From NCBI RefSeq assembly GCF_021533215.1, contig NZ_JAJNKA010000015.1:89265-153264 (forward strand): a DNA stretch of 64,000 bases, written 5' to 3'. A program made the position numbers and the translations under genes. A model generated the notes under the pieces. That model did no database searches and had not been told where the DNA came from. It saw nothing but the letters and a program-made list of their open reading frames with translations. The number at the start of each line of letters is the position of its first letter. Positions within the stretch are counted from its first letter, which is position 1. This stretch comes from Portibacter lacus (GTDB lineage Bacteria > Bacteroidota > Bacteroidia > Chitinophagales > Saprospiraceae). Positions 45,598 through 54,775 of the stretch are shown piece by piece.

Positions 45598-45665
45598 GCT
45601 AACATGCTGCCATGACTCTACTTCTACTACGTCGAAACATAGCATGCAGCGAAACCATTATAACC
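45598..45665. repeat. attC-like imperfect palindrome 6 (right core degenerate)
   Basis: Begins GCTAACATGCTGC and shares GTCGAAACATAGCATGCAGC with elements 1 and 4. The right core reads ATTATAA instead of GTTA..., so the usual GTT is lost by one base. The DUF6090 reading frame begins 13 bp later. Confidence 0.6.
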
Positions 45666-45677
45666 AACCACTACCCA

Positions 45678-46347
45678 TTGATAAAATTCTTTCGAAAAAT
45701 AAGACAAAGTTTGCTTTCAGGAGGTAAAATATCCAAATACTTTAAATATGCAATCGGAGAGATTTTTTTAGTAGTGATTGGGATTCTTATTGCACTACAA
45801 GTTAGCAATTGGAATGAAAGGCGAAAGGAGTTATTGGGAATAGAAAGTCTAATGGATAAATTTGAATATGATTTAAGACTTACCATATGGAACGCCAACC
45901 ATGACATAAACAACAGTACAGAGATTGATACACTTTTTAAAAATGTACTGAACAACGAAGTCAGCAAGAAAGATTATCAGAATGATCCATTTTTAAAACA
46001 ACTCTCGTCATGGAGGTTCACCTTGAATCCAGAGTTAAATAATATGCGTAAACTGATTGAAAATGAGGAAATATTACCAACTAAATATAATACTGTCATT
46101 AGAAGAATAATTCGATTGAGTTTTGTTATTGGCAGAGAGCATGATGATATGAACGTGCTTAAAGAATCTTCTGAAATAGCTTCTGAATTTTATAAATATG
46201 AACTACTCTTGGGCCAGAAAATCAGATTCTTTGTCTTTGGATGAAGCTTACAATTATTTTTTAAATGACGAAAGCTACAAGAACAGATTATTTTCTCACT
46301 GGAATAAGGCGATGGCTTATACTAAAACAATTATTCAAAAAAGAACA
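45678..46347 (+). pseudogene. DUF6090 family gene (copy 2), frameshifted and without an ATG start
   Basis: The reading frame begins at TTG where its paralogue has ATG (CCATTGATAAAATTC here, CCAATGATAAAATTC at 55905). It shows the DUF6090 signature (KFFRKIRQSLLS, KYFKYAIGEIFLVVIGILIA, SNWNE). The frame ends at 46244 after GQKIRFFVFG, but reading one base later from an A4 run (46218-46221) continues the helical tail SDSLSLDEAYNYFLND and KNRLFSHWNKAMAYTKT. A single-base insertion therefore explains the break. The tail then runs in frame into the DUF1801 gene. This is a decayed gene or one that needs slippage. Confidence 0.75.
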
Positions 46348-46680
46348 ATGAACGGAGTTGAACTATACATATCACAGTTTGAGCCTGAAATTCAATCAAG
46401 ACTTGAAATTTTGCGACAATTATTTTTTGAAGTTTTACCAGACACAGAGGAAAGTATTCGTTATAAAATGCCAGCATTTAAAGTAGGCAAACATCATCTT
46501 TACTTTGCCGCATACAAAAAGCATATTGGTTTCTATCCAGTTTATGGACTGCCAGAAATTGAAGAAGAAGTCTCAAAATATAGAGCTAAAAAAACAAAAG
46601 ACAGTCTACATTTTATGCACGATAAACCTTTGCCAATAGAATTGATAAAGAAAATTATAACGTTGAAATCAAATCTTTGA
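46348..46680 (+). CDS. DUF1801 / YdhG-like protein (1)
   Basis: A domain of about 110 residues starting MNGVELYISQFEPEIQSRLE. It has the DUF1801 order: an N-terminal helix, LPDTEESIRYKMPAFKVGKH, HLYFAAYKKHIGFYP, and a C-terminal YRAKKTKDSLHFMHDKPLPI helix-strand unit. Members have been linked to iron handling or are of unknown role. An in-frame upstream ATG at 46198 would add 50 residues that belong to the DUF6090 tail, so I choose 46348. The stop overlaps the next gene's possible start region by 4 bp. Confidence 0.75.
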   Translation: MNGVELYISQFEPEIQSRLEILRQLFFEVLPDTEESIRYKMPAFKVGKHHLYFAAYKKHIGFYPVYGLPEIEEEVSKYRAKKTKDSLHFMHDKPLPIELIKKIITLKSNL

Positions 46681-46685
46681 TAAAA

Positions 46686-47090
46686 ATGTCAGAACAGATA
46701 ATAAACCTAAATATTGAGGTAACTGCCTTATTAGAAGCACTAAATCATCCGTTTAGAAATGAAATTGAGCAGTTGCGAATTTGTATTTTAGAAGCAAATA
46801 ACAGATTGGAAGAAAACATAAAGTGGAACGGACCCAATTATTGTTTTAACAATGAAGACCGAATTACAATGAGAGTTCAACCACCGACTAAGCAAGTACA
46901 ATTAATCTTTCATAGAGGTGCAAAAAAGCAGACGCAACCAGAAGACAAATTAATATCTAAAAAAAGTAAAATGTTAGTTTGGAAAGAAAATGACAGAGCA
47001 ATTGTTACTTTTAAAAGCTTGCAAGACATCGAGAGTGGAAAAACTGACCTGACAGAAATTATAAATGAGTGGATAGAAGTAACAAAATAG
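46686..47090 (+). CDS. DUF1801-like protein (2)
   Basis: A 134-residue protein from ATG 46686 (an ATG at 46677 overlapping the upstream stop is also possible). It has EIEQLRICILEANNRLEENI, KWNGPNYCFNNEDRITMRV and QLIFHRGAKK, a pattern close to DUF1801 with a different core. A second gene of the same type directly after the first suggests a diverged pair, perhaps working together. It ends 13 bp before attC-like element 7. Confidence 0.7.
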   Translation: MSEQIINLNIEVTALLEALNHPFRNEIEQLRICILEANNRLEENIKWNGPNYCFNNEDRITMRVQPPTKQVQLIFHRGAKKQTQPEDKLISKKSKMLVWKENDRAIVTFKSLQDIESGKTDLTEIINEWIEVTK

Positions 47091-47102
47091 AAACAACGAA
47101 CC

Positions 47103-47232
47103 GCTAACACGCGTTATAGTTAATAAGGGTTTCAGTAGTTTTCGGGGCATAGTTACCCGCTCCAAATTTTACTGTAAATTGATAAGTAAAAAGCCCGCAT
47201 TCCCTTACTAACCATACCGCCAACCGTTAGCC
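47103..47232. repeat. attC-like imperfect palindrome 7 (long form)
   Basis: Begins GCTAACA and ends CGTTAGCC. Arms pair GCGTTATAGTTAATAAGGG with CCCTTACTAACCATACCGC over a longer variable centre of about 80 bp. The next ATG (47254) lies 28 bp after the GTT core. Confidence 0.7.
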
Positions 47233-47253
47233 ACAAGATAAAAAACGATACAA

Positions 47254-47367
47254 ATGAAAATAAAACCTTTTATAAGATGGGCAGGTGGGAAACAAAAGCA
47301 GTATAATCAGCTCGCACGATACTTCCCATCCGTAGATAATATTGAGTGCTACTACGAACATACCTAG
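47254..47367 (+). pseudogene. Remnant of a Dam-type adenine DNA methyltransferase
   Basis: ATG at 47254 opens 37 codons: the peptide starts MKIKPFIRWAGGKQKQYNQL, followed by ARYFP. The FIRWAGGK motif is the AdoMet-binding N-terminus of D12-class (Dam-like) N6-adenine methyltransferases, which are normally 260 or more residues. A TAG at 47365 stops it, and the following 350 bp show only short broken frames. It is therefore a remnant sitting just after a cassette-like boundary. The rest of this unit to 47728 has no other recognisable gene. Confidence 0.75.
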
Positions 47368-47728
47368 GAATTACAATAAATAGACTACCTGAACCTTCAT
47401 ATGATCTTAATTTAGATGCAAGATAGACAAAGATTCGAGCTGCCAAGGTTAGTTCAAGACCACTTCTGAGAAGTATTTTGGGTTTGGTTTCAAAAGATGA
47501 ACAGAATCTCAGAGCAAAATAGAAGAGGTAAAAAGTGATATCTCCTAAAACTTATAATTATTTGTAGCTCTTGTTCGATTCCTTGAAAAATTATAATTTA
47601 TATAAGCCTAATGATGTCAAATGGCGGAGGTAATTGGGAAAGCGAGAAAAATTTTCAAAAATCTTTAGAAAATTTAAAAAAAACCGATAACTATTTGATC
47701 GGGCTGAACTTATCTTTCAATCGGATTT
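47368..47728. other. Decayed region after the Dam remnant
   Basis: This 361-bp stretch holds only short open frames. A frame with RLPEPSYDLNLDAR and then AKVSSRPLLRSILGLVSKDE reads like degraded coding sequence, but I cannot match it to a family. It is probably the rest of a lost gene. Confidence 0.45.
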
Positions 47729-48280
47729 TCACCCTAACTGTATTTGCTTTTGTCTTTGTTTAATTGAACCTACTCCAAAAATTAAAATAACTAATCCTAA
47801 TGCGATGACTCCCCATTGAGAAAGAGTTGGGACTGCAACCGCAGGCTCACTAACAATATTAATTGTTGTCGTAGAACCATTGACAGTAGTAATACCTTCA
47901 AAATTCATTTCAACACGTCCATTGACTAAGCTTACAACAGGAAAATAATCACTTCCAGGATCCACAATGGCACTTGTAATAGTAACTCCGCTTATTACTT
48001 CAAGAACCCATCCATTAAAGCTTGCTGGAGAGAACAATGTTGCATCTCCGCTAATTATTATTTGCGTATCGGTAACATCTATTTGACATCCAGCTTTATA
48101 ACCAGCATATGCTCCCAAAGGGTACTCCACCGCACCAGAGACAGTTACATCTCCAGCATCAAAAAACAACGTACTAGCATCTGGAAAGTAAGGTGATACA
48201 TTCACAACAGAATTTAATAATTGAGCATTAAGACTTTGAGTGAGAAGGTAGGCTAAAAAAAAGAAAAGTATTTTTCGCAT
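47729..48280 (-). CDS. Exported protein with IPTL-CTERM-like sorting tail (2)
   Basis: A 183-residue protein with signal peptide (ILFFFLAYLLTQSLNAQ), a beta-rich middle (QIDVTDTQIIISGDATLFSP, INIVSEP) and the C-terminal signal VPTLSQWGVIALGLVILIFG followed by a basic tail KQRQKQ. The PTLSQWG box, span and basic end match IPTL-CTERM. It is on the minus strand within the array, like the protein at 38847, and shares only the sorting tail with it. Function is unknown; cell-surface sorting is implied. Confidence 0.78.
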   Translation of the reverse strand: MRKILFFFLAYLLTQSLNAQLLNSVVNVSPYFPDASTLFFDAGDVTVSGAVEYPLGAYAGYKAGCQIDVTDTQIIISGDATLFSPASFNGWVLEVISGVTITSAIVDPGSDYFPVVSLVNGRVEMNFEGITTVNGSTTTINIVSEPAVAVPTLSQWGVIALGLVILIFGVGSIKQRQKQIQLG

Positions 48281-48593
48281 GGGATTATTTTGAAATTAAA
48301 AACTAACAAACTTACAAAATATTAATTAACTAATTGTTAAGTCGGTTGCAATACCTTTAAAGATTGAGAACTTTACGTGTGGCGAAGCATCCAAATCTGC
48401 AAAATCTTGATATTATTTGTAATAGTAAAAGAACTTGAAGGAGTGATATTTTGCTTTCTTGAACATGGTAAGATTCCCAGTTAAAAAAGAAGCCAATTTC
48501 TTGAAGATGCTAAGAAAACTATCTAATTTGCCAATATGCAAGAATTACAAATAAACGATTTTGATTATCCTGACATCAGCGAATACTAACTGG
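48281..48593. other. Gap with a decayed reading frame
   Basis: This 313-bp stretch holds no intact gene. A frame from about 48427 to 48588 on the + strand shows VKELEGVIFCFLEHGKIPS, LEDAKKTI and MQELQINDFDYPDISEY separated by two in-frame stops. It ends just before attC-like element 8, as cassette ORFs do here, so it may be a broken cassette gene. Confidence 0.4.
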
Positions 48594-48663
48594 CAACAAC
48601 ATGCGTCATCACATAATTCTTCCTCTGGTCGGACTCTGGATGTCGCTATCACGCACGTTGTGC
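48594..48663. repeat. attC-like imperfect palindrome 8
   Basis: Begins CAACAACATGCG and ends GTTGTGC. Arms are CATCACATAATTC and GGATGTCGCTATC. The segment GGTCGGACTCTGGATGT is shared with element 14 (60062) and, except for its last base, with element 2 (39971). Confidence 0.65.
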
Positions 48664-48936
48664 AATTTACAAGTCCTTCAAGATTTAGAATCCTAATTAG
48701 TATAGGCGTTATTGATGAGATTTAATTGATTTATAATAAATATAAGGTTTCAAAAATGGGAACTATTTATTGTAATTATATCAGAAGATCGCGTTGAAGA
48801 TAAACACTCATTATTTAATATGTCTAACAACTGGCTTATGAACTATGATTTATCGTATTTTTGGACCTATTCAACTTTATTTCGACTAATATTAATAAAT
48901 CATTACTTAGGTGGTTTATTAATAAAGTAAATATAA

Positions 48937-51900
48937 ATGAAAATTAAATTCAATATCGCCATACTAGGCAGCTTTTTCTTTATACTTTCTAATATGACTT
49001 TTGCCCAAACTTTAGATTGGGTGGGAAGCATTGCAGGAGGACAACATCACGTGGAGCCCAATGCAATAGCTACCGATATAAATGGAGATATTCTTCTAGG
49101 AGGAAATTTCAGAGAAACAGCAGATTTCGATTTCGGTGTTGGTATCACAAGTTTTACTTCTGTAGGAGATAGAGATGGATTTCTTGCAAAATATAGCAAT
49201 TCAGGCAACCTAATATGGGTTTTTCCACTGGGTTCAACATCTGCCACATCATCATTAGACACAAGAGTATATGACATAACCTCCGATTCTGGAGGAAACA
49301 TTATTATAGTCGGCGAATTCAAAGGAAACGCTATCAATTTTGCCCCTAATGGGGGTACGTCTACCTTACTTACAAGTAGTAATAGCGGAATTTCATCCAG
49401 CGCTTTTGTTGCTAAGTATTCATCACTGGGAGCGTGTATATGGGCTTTTGGACTAGGGGAGAACAATAATAACGAACTATACGCTGTGGAGGTGGATGAT
49501 AGTGATAACATTTACATTGGGGGCAGACTGGATGACAATGCGGGCACCCTTGATGTTAATCCTCTGGGTAACGTACATGTTATGGATACTGATGGCGCTG
49601 ATGCCGTTCTAATCAAATATGATACCAATGGGGAGCACCAGTGGGATATCAACATAGGTAACCCAAATAACAATGATTATGTCTATGGAATCGAAATCGT
49701 GAATAGTAAGGTGTATTTAAGTGGTCGATTTCAAGGCACCTGTGAATTTAACCCCTTGGGGACATCGATCGCATACACTTCATCTGGTAGTTACGATGCT
49801 TTTATAGCAGAATACAATACTGTAAATGGAATCTGTAATTGGGCCAATGCAATAGGGGGCAGTGGAAGTGATGAGAGTAGAGAATCGAGCGTAGATTCCG
49901 ATGGTAACGTCTATGTTGCAGGATCTTTCTCCTCTACGGTGGATTTTGATCCAAGCGCTGCAGAAAGTTCGTTGACTTCCAATGGGAGTATCGATATTTT
50001 CGTTGTTAAATACAATTCCATAGGTGGCCATGAGTGGTCGTTTTCCTTGGGAGGTACCAGCATAGATAATGGACTTGCTATGGACATAGATGGTACCCAT
50101 GTTTTTGTAACAGGTAGATTTAGAGGCACTGTTGATTTTGATCCTAGCGTAAATACATTTAACCTTATTGGCCAAGGAGGTGCAACAAAAGATGAGATAT
50201 TTCTAGCAACATATGATTTAAGTGGTGATTTCAAACAGGCATTTTCCGTCGAAGGCTCAGATAGCGATAGAGGCACTGGCATTGTAGCCGAGACTGACAA
50301 GGTATATCTAACAGGTTATTTCGAAGATGCTAATGTAGACTTTGACCCCATAGGCACGAATGTCTTAAGTTCAGCAGGAGGCACACAGTATCATGATGGT
50401 TTTTTAGCTTCTTATACGTTTTCATTTAATGCAAAAGTAGCTGTTTCAGAATGGATTTCTAACCCTCTCGGTGTAGAATCTGATGCAGAATGGATAGAAA
50501 TTCATAATTATGGAGCCACTGCCGTAAACTTGAAAGATTGGAAATTGAAAGATGAAGATACTGACGATTCCGTGATTTCTACCGATGATCTATTTTTAGA
50601 TTCAGGTGAATCTTTGATTTTAGCCAATAACAAATTAGTCTTCGAATCACAATGGATGAGAAACTGTTCTTTTGATCAGGTCGTCGAAGTAGATTTCGAA
50701 TTGGATAATGAAGCAGACGAGATTATATTAGAGGATAAACTAGGTAATACTATCTGGTCTCTTGCCTACCTAGATGATGAAACCGAAGGAGTTGCTACGT
50801 TCTATTCAGACTTGACATATGACATTACTTCTTTTGGCAGTAAAGCAAGCCCTGGGGTTTCAAGGACAGCGAATGATGTCAGTGGTACCTTAGGATATCA
50901 AAGTAACAATATCACTAACGATGTGAATTCATTTAAGAGCACCTTTAATGATATGGGAAGCCCGATTCATCAACAGCTAGCTGGAGAAGAAAGAGGGAAT
51001 TCGGTATATTTAGACGGAGTTGACGGTCACATCGACCTAGGCGCCACAATGGAACTTGAAAATCAATCTCAATTCACTTTTGAAGCATGGATTAAGCCCA
51101 TAACAATAGACGAGGGAAGTGAACGTATATTTTCAAAACGACTTGACAACATCAATCGCATCGAAATTTTATTAGGAAATGGAGGTGGAGAAGCTGATAA
51201 TCAGTTTGTGCAAATAAGCATATGTAGTGGATTAAGTGAAACAGCATCTTCGCCGAATCTTTCCGTTCCTGTTGGCGCATGGACGCATATTGCAATTACA
51301 TTTGATGGAGGTGCAAGTGCGGGAAATCGGCTCAAATTTTATGCAAATGGGATAGTGCAACATTTAAGTTCTGATCCTACTGCCACAGTTACGCCTATGG
51401 GAAATGGAAATGCGCACATAGGTAAACGTTCAGATAATACTAACAAACCATCAAACATAGAGTTAGATGAAATCCGACTATGGAATACAAAAAGAACTGA
51501 ACTTTCTATAAGAGAGAATATGCACCTCACGCTTGCAGGTTGCGAAGCTGGTTTAGTATCTTACTATCAGCTCAATGAATTATCGAGTGTACTTGTAGAA
51601 GATGTGCGAGATAATAATGAAGCTACATTGGAAGGCGGTGTGTCTCGAACCCTTTCCGGAGTCAATGTTGGTAATTCTATTTTATCATTTAGCCAGACGA
51701 TTGCCAACATTTCTTCAGTCGGAGTCCAATCATTTGATTCTGCAAATGTAGAGATCAATATAACCAGTATTTCAAATGCGCAAGATCTTACCACAACTTT
51801 TCAATCCTTTAGCTCTAATACCATAGATGGGGCAGATGGTGTTCTATTTTATGATAATCCCACATGGACAATTAACAGTTCTTCTTCTGACACTGAATAT

Positions 51901-53706
51901 GTAGGTGACTTAAAATTCGCGCTTCCCAGTGGATCACTGACAAGTAACGATCCCTTGAATTACCGACTATACCAAAGGACATCATATGAAGAAGGACAAT
52001 GGACAAGTATTGCAAATGCTTCACAGATATCAAATGACTCCATAACTTTTTCCAATATAGAAAGTCTAGGGCAATTCATGATCGTCCAGCAAAGTGTAGA
52101 TGGAGTAAGTCCTGTACGTGGAAACATGTATTCCTTTGATGGAATAGATGATTACATAGACCTTGGGAATGGTAATGAGTTTGATATTGCAGGAGAAATC
52201 ACTGTAGAAAGTTGGGTCAAAATGAATGGAGTTGCAGGTACTCAACACATCGTCAGTAAGTCTGATTCAGGTATAGAAAGTTCCTACCTTTTAGAATTGC
52301 TGAACGGTGATCCACAATTTTCTGTGAGATTGGGATCCGTCTGGCAGACAGCTACTGCTGGAATTACTTTGACTGCAGATGAATGGTATCATATAGCAGG
52401 TGTTTACGATGGAACTACAATCCAAATGTATATCAATGGAGTACTGCAGAATTCACTAGCTGCTGCAGGAAATATCGAAGTCTCGACTTCTACTGTGCAA
52501 CTCGGAGGTTCGTCTTCAGGAAACAACTTGAATGGTGCAATGGATGAGATTCGGATATGGAGTACAGGAAGATCACAAAAGGAATTACGAGAAAATATGC
52601 ATTTGACTTTGAAAGGAAATGAAGGTGACTTAGCTGCTTATTACCAATTTAATTCTGATAACAATACAGGAAGCATTGGAGGTGTGAAAGATGCACTTGA
52701 TGGAAATGATGGTACTACTTTCAATATGGATGGTTCCACTTATGAAGATTCTGAAGTTGCAATAGGAGGGGGGATATCAAGTTCAGTGACTATTCCTTCA
52801 ATTGGCCCTTTTATTGCTGTTTTTCAGGATGTCGGCTTAACGGCGTCGTTTGTTAATATAGCAGCAGATGGCGAAATAGTGGCCTATAGAATTCAAACAG
52901 AAAGCCCTTCAGGAGCATCATCAATTGGAGGAGAAGTGGATAATGAATATTTTATCATTCGAAATTATGGAATCAACAGTAGTTTTTCAGAATTGAACCA
53001 GTTCAGCCTTTTTAATATTGGGTATATAGATCCAGTTGATGCTGCTTTACCAGAAGCTACGACACCTCTTTTCCTCTATAAAAGAGCAGCCAATGAATAT
53101 GGAAATACATGGGGAACGAAGGTAGCTAGCGCCAATTCAGCAGTTGAAGGACATCGCGGAAGTCTAAGCTTTGATAATTCAGCAGGAATTACAGATTTCG
53201 GCCAATTTGTATTCGTCAAAGATGGCCCTTTATGTGACATTGAAATTTCAGGTTCCATTGTCCTTCCAGAATCTTGTCCAGATGTTGAAGATGGTTCTAT
53301 TGCGATCTCTGCTTTGTGCCCCTCTTGTACAGGCATTATTGAATACTCAAAAGACAATGGATCAAACTTTCAATCGACTCCTTCATTTACAGAACTGCCT
53401 AGTGCTACTTATGAAATATTGATAAGGGATACTGAAAACTTGACATGTAGTGCAACTTCTACGCTTACTGTTAATCCTGGAATGATTAGTATGGTGTGGA
53501 ACGGTAATGCAGGAGATGGGCTTTGGACGAATGCTGGAAACTGGAGTTTGGGGATAGTTCCAAGTTCGTGTCATGACGTGGTGATTTCGAACGGCGACAT
53601 GGTTACTTTATCCGGCATTTCGACCAGTGTAACTTCGATCACGACAAGTAATAACTCTGAACTAATTATCTCTCCAAGTGCTTCACTTTTCATAAATATT
53701 GATTGA
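48937..53706 (+). CDS. 1589-residue exported surface protein: propeller repeats, lamin-tail and two LamG domains
   Basis: The signal peptide is ILGSFFFILSNMTFAQ. Residues about 25-490 hold SBBP-type propeller repeats (NGDILLGGNF, GDRDGFLAKYSNSG, VTGRFRGTVDFDPS). A lamin-tail domain follows near 498-610 (EWIEIHNYGATAVNLKDWKL), then LamG-like domains at about 683-870 (YLDGVDGHIDLG) and 1061-1235 (SFDGIDDYIDLG), and a SprB-like segment at about 1431-1510. The end (residues 1520-1589, with WNGNAGDGLWTNAGNWSLG) stops at TGA 53704 after SASLFINID, with no T9SS or IPTL tail, so the C-terminus may be truncated. It looks like an adhesin. At 4.8 kb it is far larger than normal integron cargo. Confidence 0.78.
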   Translation: MKIKFNIAILGSFFFILSNMTFAQTLDWVGSIAGGQHHVEPNAIATDINGDILLGGNFRETADFDFGVGITSFTSVGDRDGFLAKYSNSGNLIWVFPLGSTSATSSLDTRVYDITSDSGGNIIIVGEFKGNAINFAPNGGTSTLLTSSNSGISSSAFVAKYSSLGACIWAFGLGENNNNELYAVEVDDSDNIYIGGRLDDNAGTLDVNPLGNVHVMDTDGADAVLIKYDTNGEHQWDINIGNPNNNDYVYGIEIVNSKVYLSGRFQGTCEFNPLGTSIAYTSSGSYDAFIAEYNTVNGICNWANAIGGSGSDESRESSVDSDGNVYVAGSFSSTVDFDPSAAESSLTSNGSIDIFVVKYNSIGGHEWSFSLGGTSIDNGLAMDIDGTHVFVTGRFRGTVDFDPSVNTFNLIGQGGATKDEIFLATYDLSGDFKQAFSVEGSDSDRGTGIVAETDKVYLTGYFEDANVDFDPIGTNVLSSAGGTQYHDGFLASYTFSFNAKVAVSEWISNPLGVESDAEWIEIHNYGATAVNLKDWKLKDEDTDDSVISTDDLFLDSGESLILANNKLVFESQWMRNCSFDQVVEVDFELDNEADEIILEDKLGNTIWSLAYLDDETEGVATFYSDLTYDITSFGSKASPGVSRTANDVSGTLGYQSNNITNDVNSFKSTFNDMGSPIHQQLAGEERGNSVYLDGVDGHIDLGATMELENQSQFTFEAWIKPITIDEGSERIFSKRLDNINRIEILLGNGGGEADNQFVQISICSGLSETASSPNLSVPVGAWTHIAITFDGGASAGNRLKFYANGIVQHLSSDPTATVTPMGNGNAHIGKRSDNTNKPSNIELDEIRLWNTKRTELSIRENMHLTLAGCEAGLVSYYQLNELSSVLVEDVRDNNEATLEGGVSRTLSGVNVGNSILSFSQTIANISSVGVQSFDSANVEINITSISNAQDLTTTFQSFSSNTIDGADGVLFYDNPTWTINSSSSDTEYVGDLKFALPSGSLTSNDPLNYRLYQRTSYEEGQWTSIANASQISNDSITFSNIESLGQFMIVQQSVDGVSPVRGNMYSFDGIDDYIDLGNGNEFDIAGEITVESWVKMNGVAGTQHIVSKSDSGIESSYLLELLNGDPQFSVRLGSVWQTATAGITLTADEWYHIAGVYDGTTIQMYINGVLQNSLAAAGNIEVSTSTVQLGGSSSGNNLNGAMDEIRIWSTGRSQKELRENMHLTLKGNEGDLAAYYQFNSDNNTGSIGGVKDALDGNDGTTFNMDGSTYEDSEVAIGGGISSSVTIPSIGPFIAVFQDVGLTASFVNIAADGEIVAYRIQTESPSGASSIGGEVDNEYFIIRNYGINSSFSELNQFSLFNIGYIDPVDAALPEATTPLFLYKRAANEYGNTWGTKVASANSAVEGHRGSLSFDNSAGITDFGQFVFVKDGPLCDIEISGSIVLPESCPDVEDGSIAISALCPSCTGIIEYSKDNGSNFQSTPSFTELPSATYEILIRDTENLTCSATSTLTVNPGMISMVWNGNAGDGLWTNAGNWSLGIVPSSCHDVVISNGDMVTLSGISTSVTSITTSNNSELIISPSASLFINID

Positions 53707-54178
53707 TTCTAAAATATTTATAATACTACATGTGAATAATAAAAATCTAAGTAATGGAGTCAAATAGTTAAAATACCTACTCAAAGGATCTATACATTTA
53801 AACAGATTTTCTAAAGAAAAAAAGAATCGGACGTGAGAAATAGCAAAATATGTGGACCATTTACATTGAACGGTTGATATATTTTGATAATTGCTAATAT
53901 AGGTATAACAAACTAAGGATAGCAAGCGATGATGAGATCAGACTTCCTTCGGTCGTCCGTTCCACTTGCAACTAAACCGTTATATGGCATTAACCCGACT
54001 CCCTCTAATCCAAACACAAAAATTGAATGGAGATTAAAACTGTCCAATTTTTAAAGGCACTGCTGGGAGTAAAAAATGCTTGCTAACGAGAAAAATCGAA
54101 TACATTTGTTAAATTTAAATACATAAACTATTGAAATTCAACAAAAAGATTAAAGGTTAGTCAGTATTAAAAAAAGAA
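53707..54178. other. Intergenic region holding attC-like element 9
   Basis: This 472-bp stretch follows the giant gene. Apart from attC-like element 9 at 53904-53985 I see no gene. The 193 bp from the GTT core to the Crp/Fnr start are AT-rich. Confidence 0.5.
53904..53985. repeat. attC-like imperfect palindrome 9
   Basis: Left end TATAACA, right end GTTATAT. GCAAG pairs with CTTGC, and GAC/GTC with CC/GG near the loop TTC. CTTCCTTCGGTCG is shared with element 2. Confidence 0.6.
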
Positions 54179-54760
54179 ATGATAGAAAAACTAATAGCAT
54201 ATTTTTCAAAATTTCAGCCTCTTGCAGAAGAAGAAAAGAATATTCTTCGTGAAGGCACCGAAATCAGTATAGTGAAAAGTGGAGTGATTTTACTTAAAGA
54301 AGGAGGAATTCCAAAAGACAATTATTTTCTAATAAGAGGATGTGTCAGACAATATTATCTCAAAGACGGTGAAGAAAACACCTCTAACTTCTTTACTGAA
54401 GAAGAATGGATTTTGCCATTTACGAGTGTTGAAAACAATGGAATATCTAAGTATTTTTTAGAATGTATGGAAGATTCTTATTTGGTCATCGCCAATGATG
54501 AACAGGGAAATGATTTTCTTGAAAAATTTCCCAGATTTCAAAAGATATCACAACTGATACTCGAAAAAGAAATAGTTCGTCAACAAAATGAATTGGCAAA
54601 ATATATAAATCAAACACCTGAACAAAGATACTTTGACTTGAAAAAAAATCGACCTGATTTATTAAGTAGAGCACCTCAATATCAGATAGCAAGCTATATC
54701 GGTGTTAAGCCCGAATCATTAAGCAGAATAAGAAAAAGAATTATGAAATACTTAGATTAA
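54179..54760 (+). CDS. Crp/Fnr family transcriptional regulator (copy 3)
   Basis: A 193-residue regulator close in plan to copy 1: GVILLKEGGIPKDNYFLI and RGCVRQYYLKDGEENT in the effector domain, and PQYQIASYIGVKPESLSRIR as the helix-turn-helix. It is convergent with an NADPH quinone-reductase-like gene (16-bp gap), whose promoter region carries a TTGA-N6-TTAA near-palindrome. Regulator and enzyme fill one cassette-like unit. Confidence 0.9.
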   Translation: MIEKLIAYFSKFQPLAEEEKNILREGTEISIVKSGVILLKEGGIPKDNYFLIRGCVRQYYLKDGEENTSNFFTEEEWILPFTSVENNGISKYFLECMEDSYLVIANDEQGNDFLEKFPRFQKISQLILEKEIVRQQNELAKYINQTPEQRYFDLKKNRPDLLSRAPQYQIASYIGVKPESLSRIRKRIMKYLD

Positions 54761-54775
54761 AAGTAGCAATGGAAG

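Noticed and set aside
47609..47761. 50-codon frame starting ATGATGTCAAATGGCGG
   Set aside because: It overlaps the C-terminal end of the IPTL-CTERM gene on the opposite strand and has no recognisable features.
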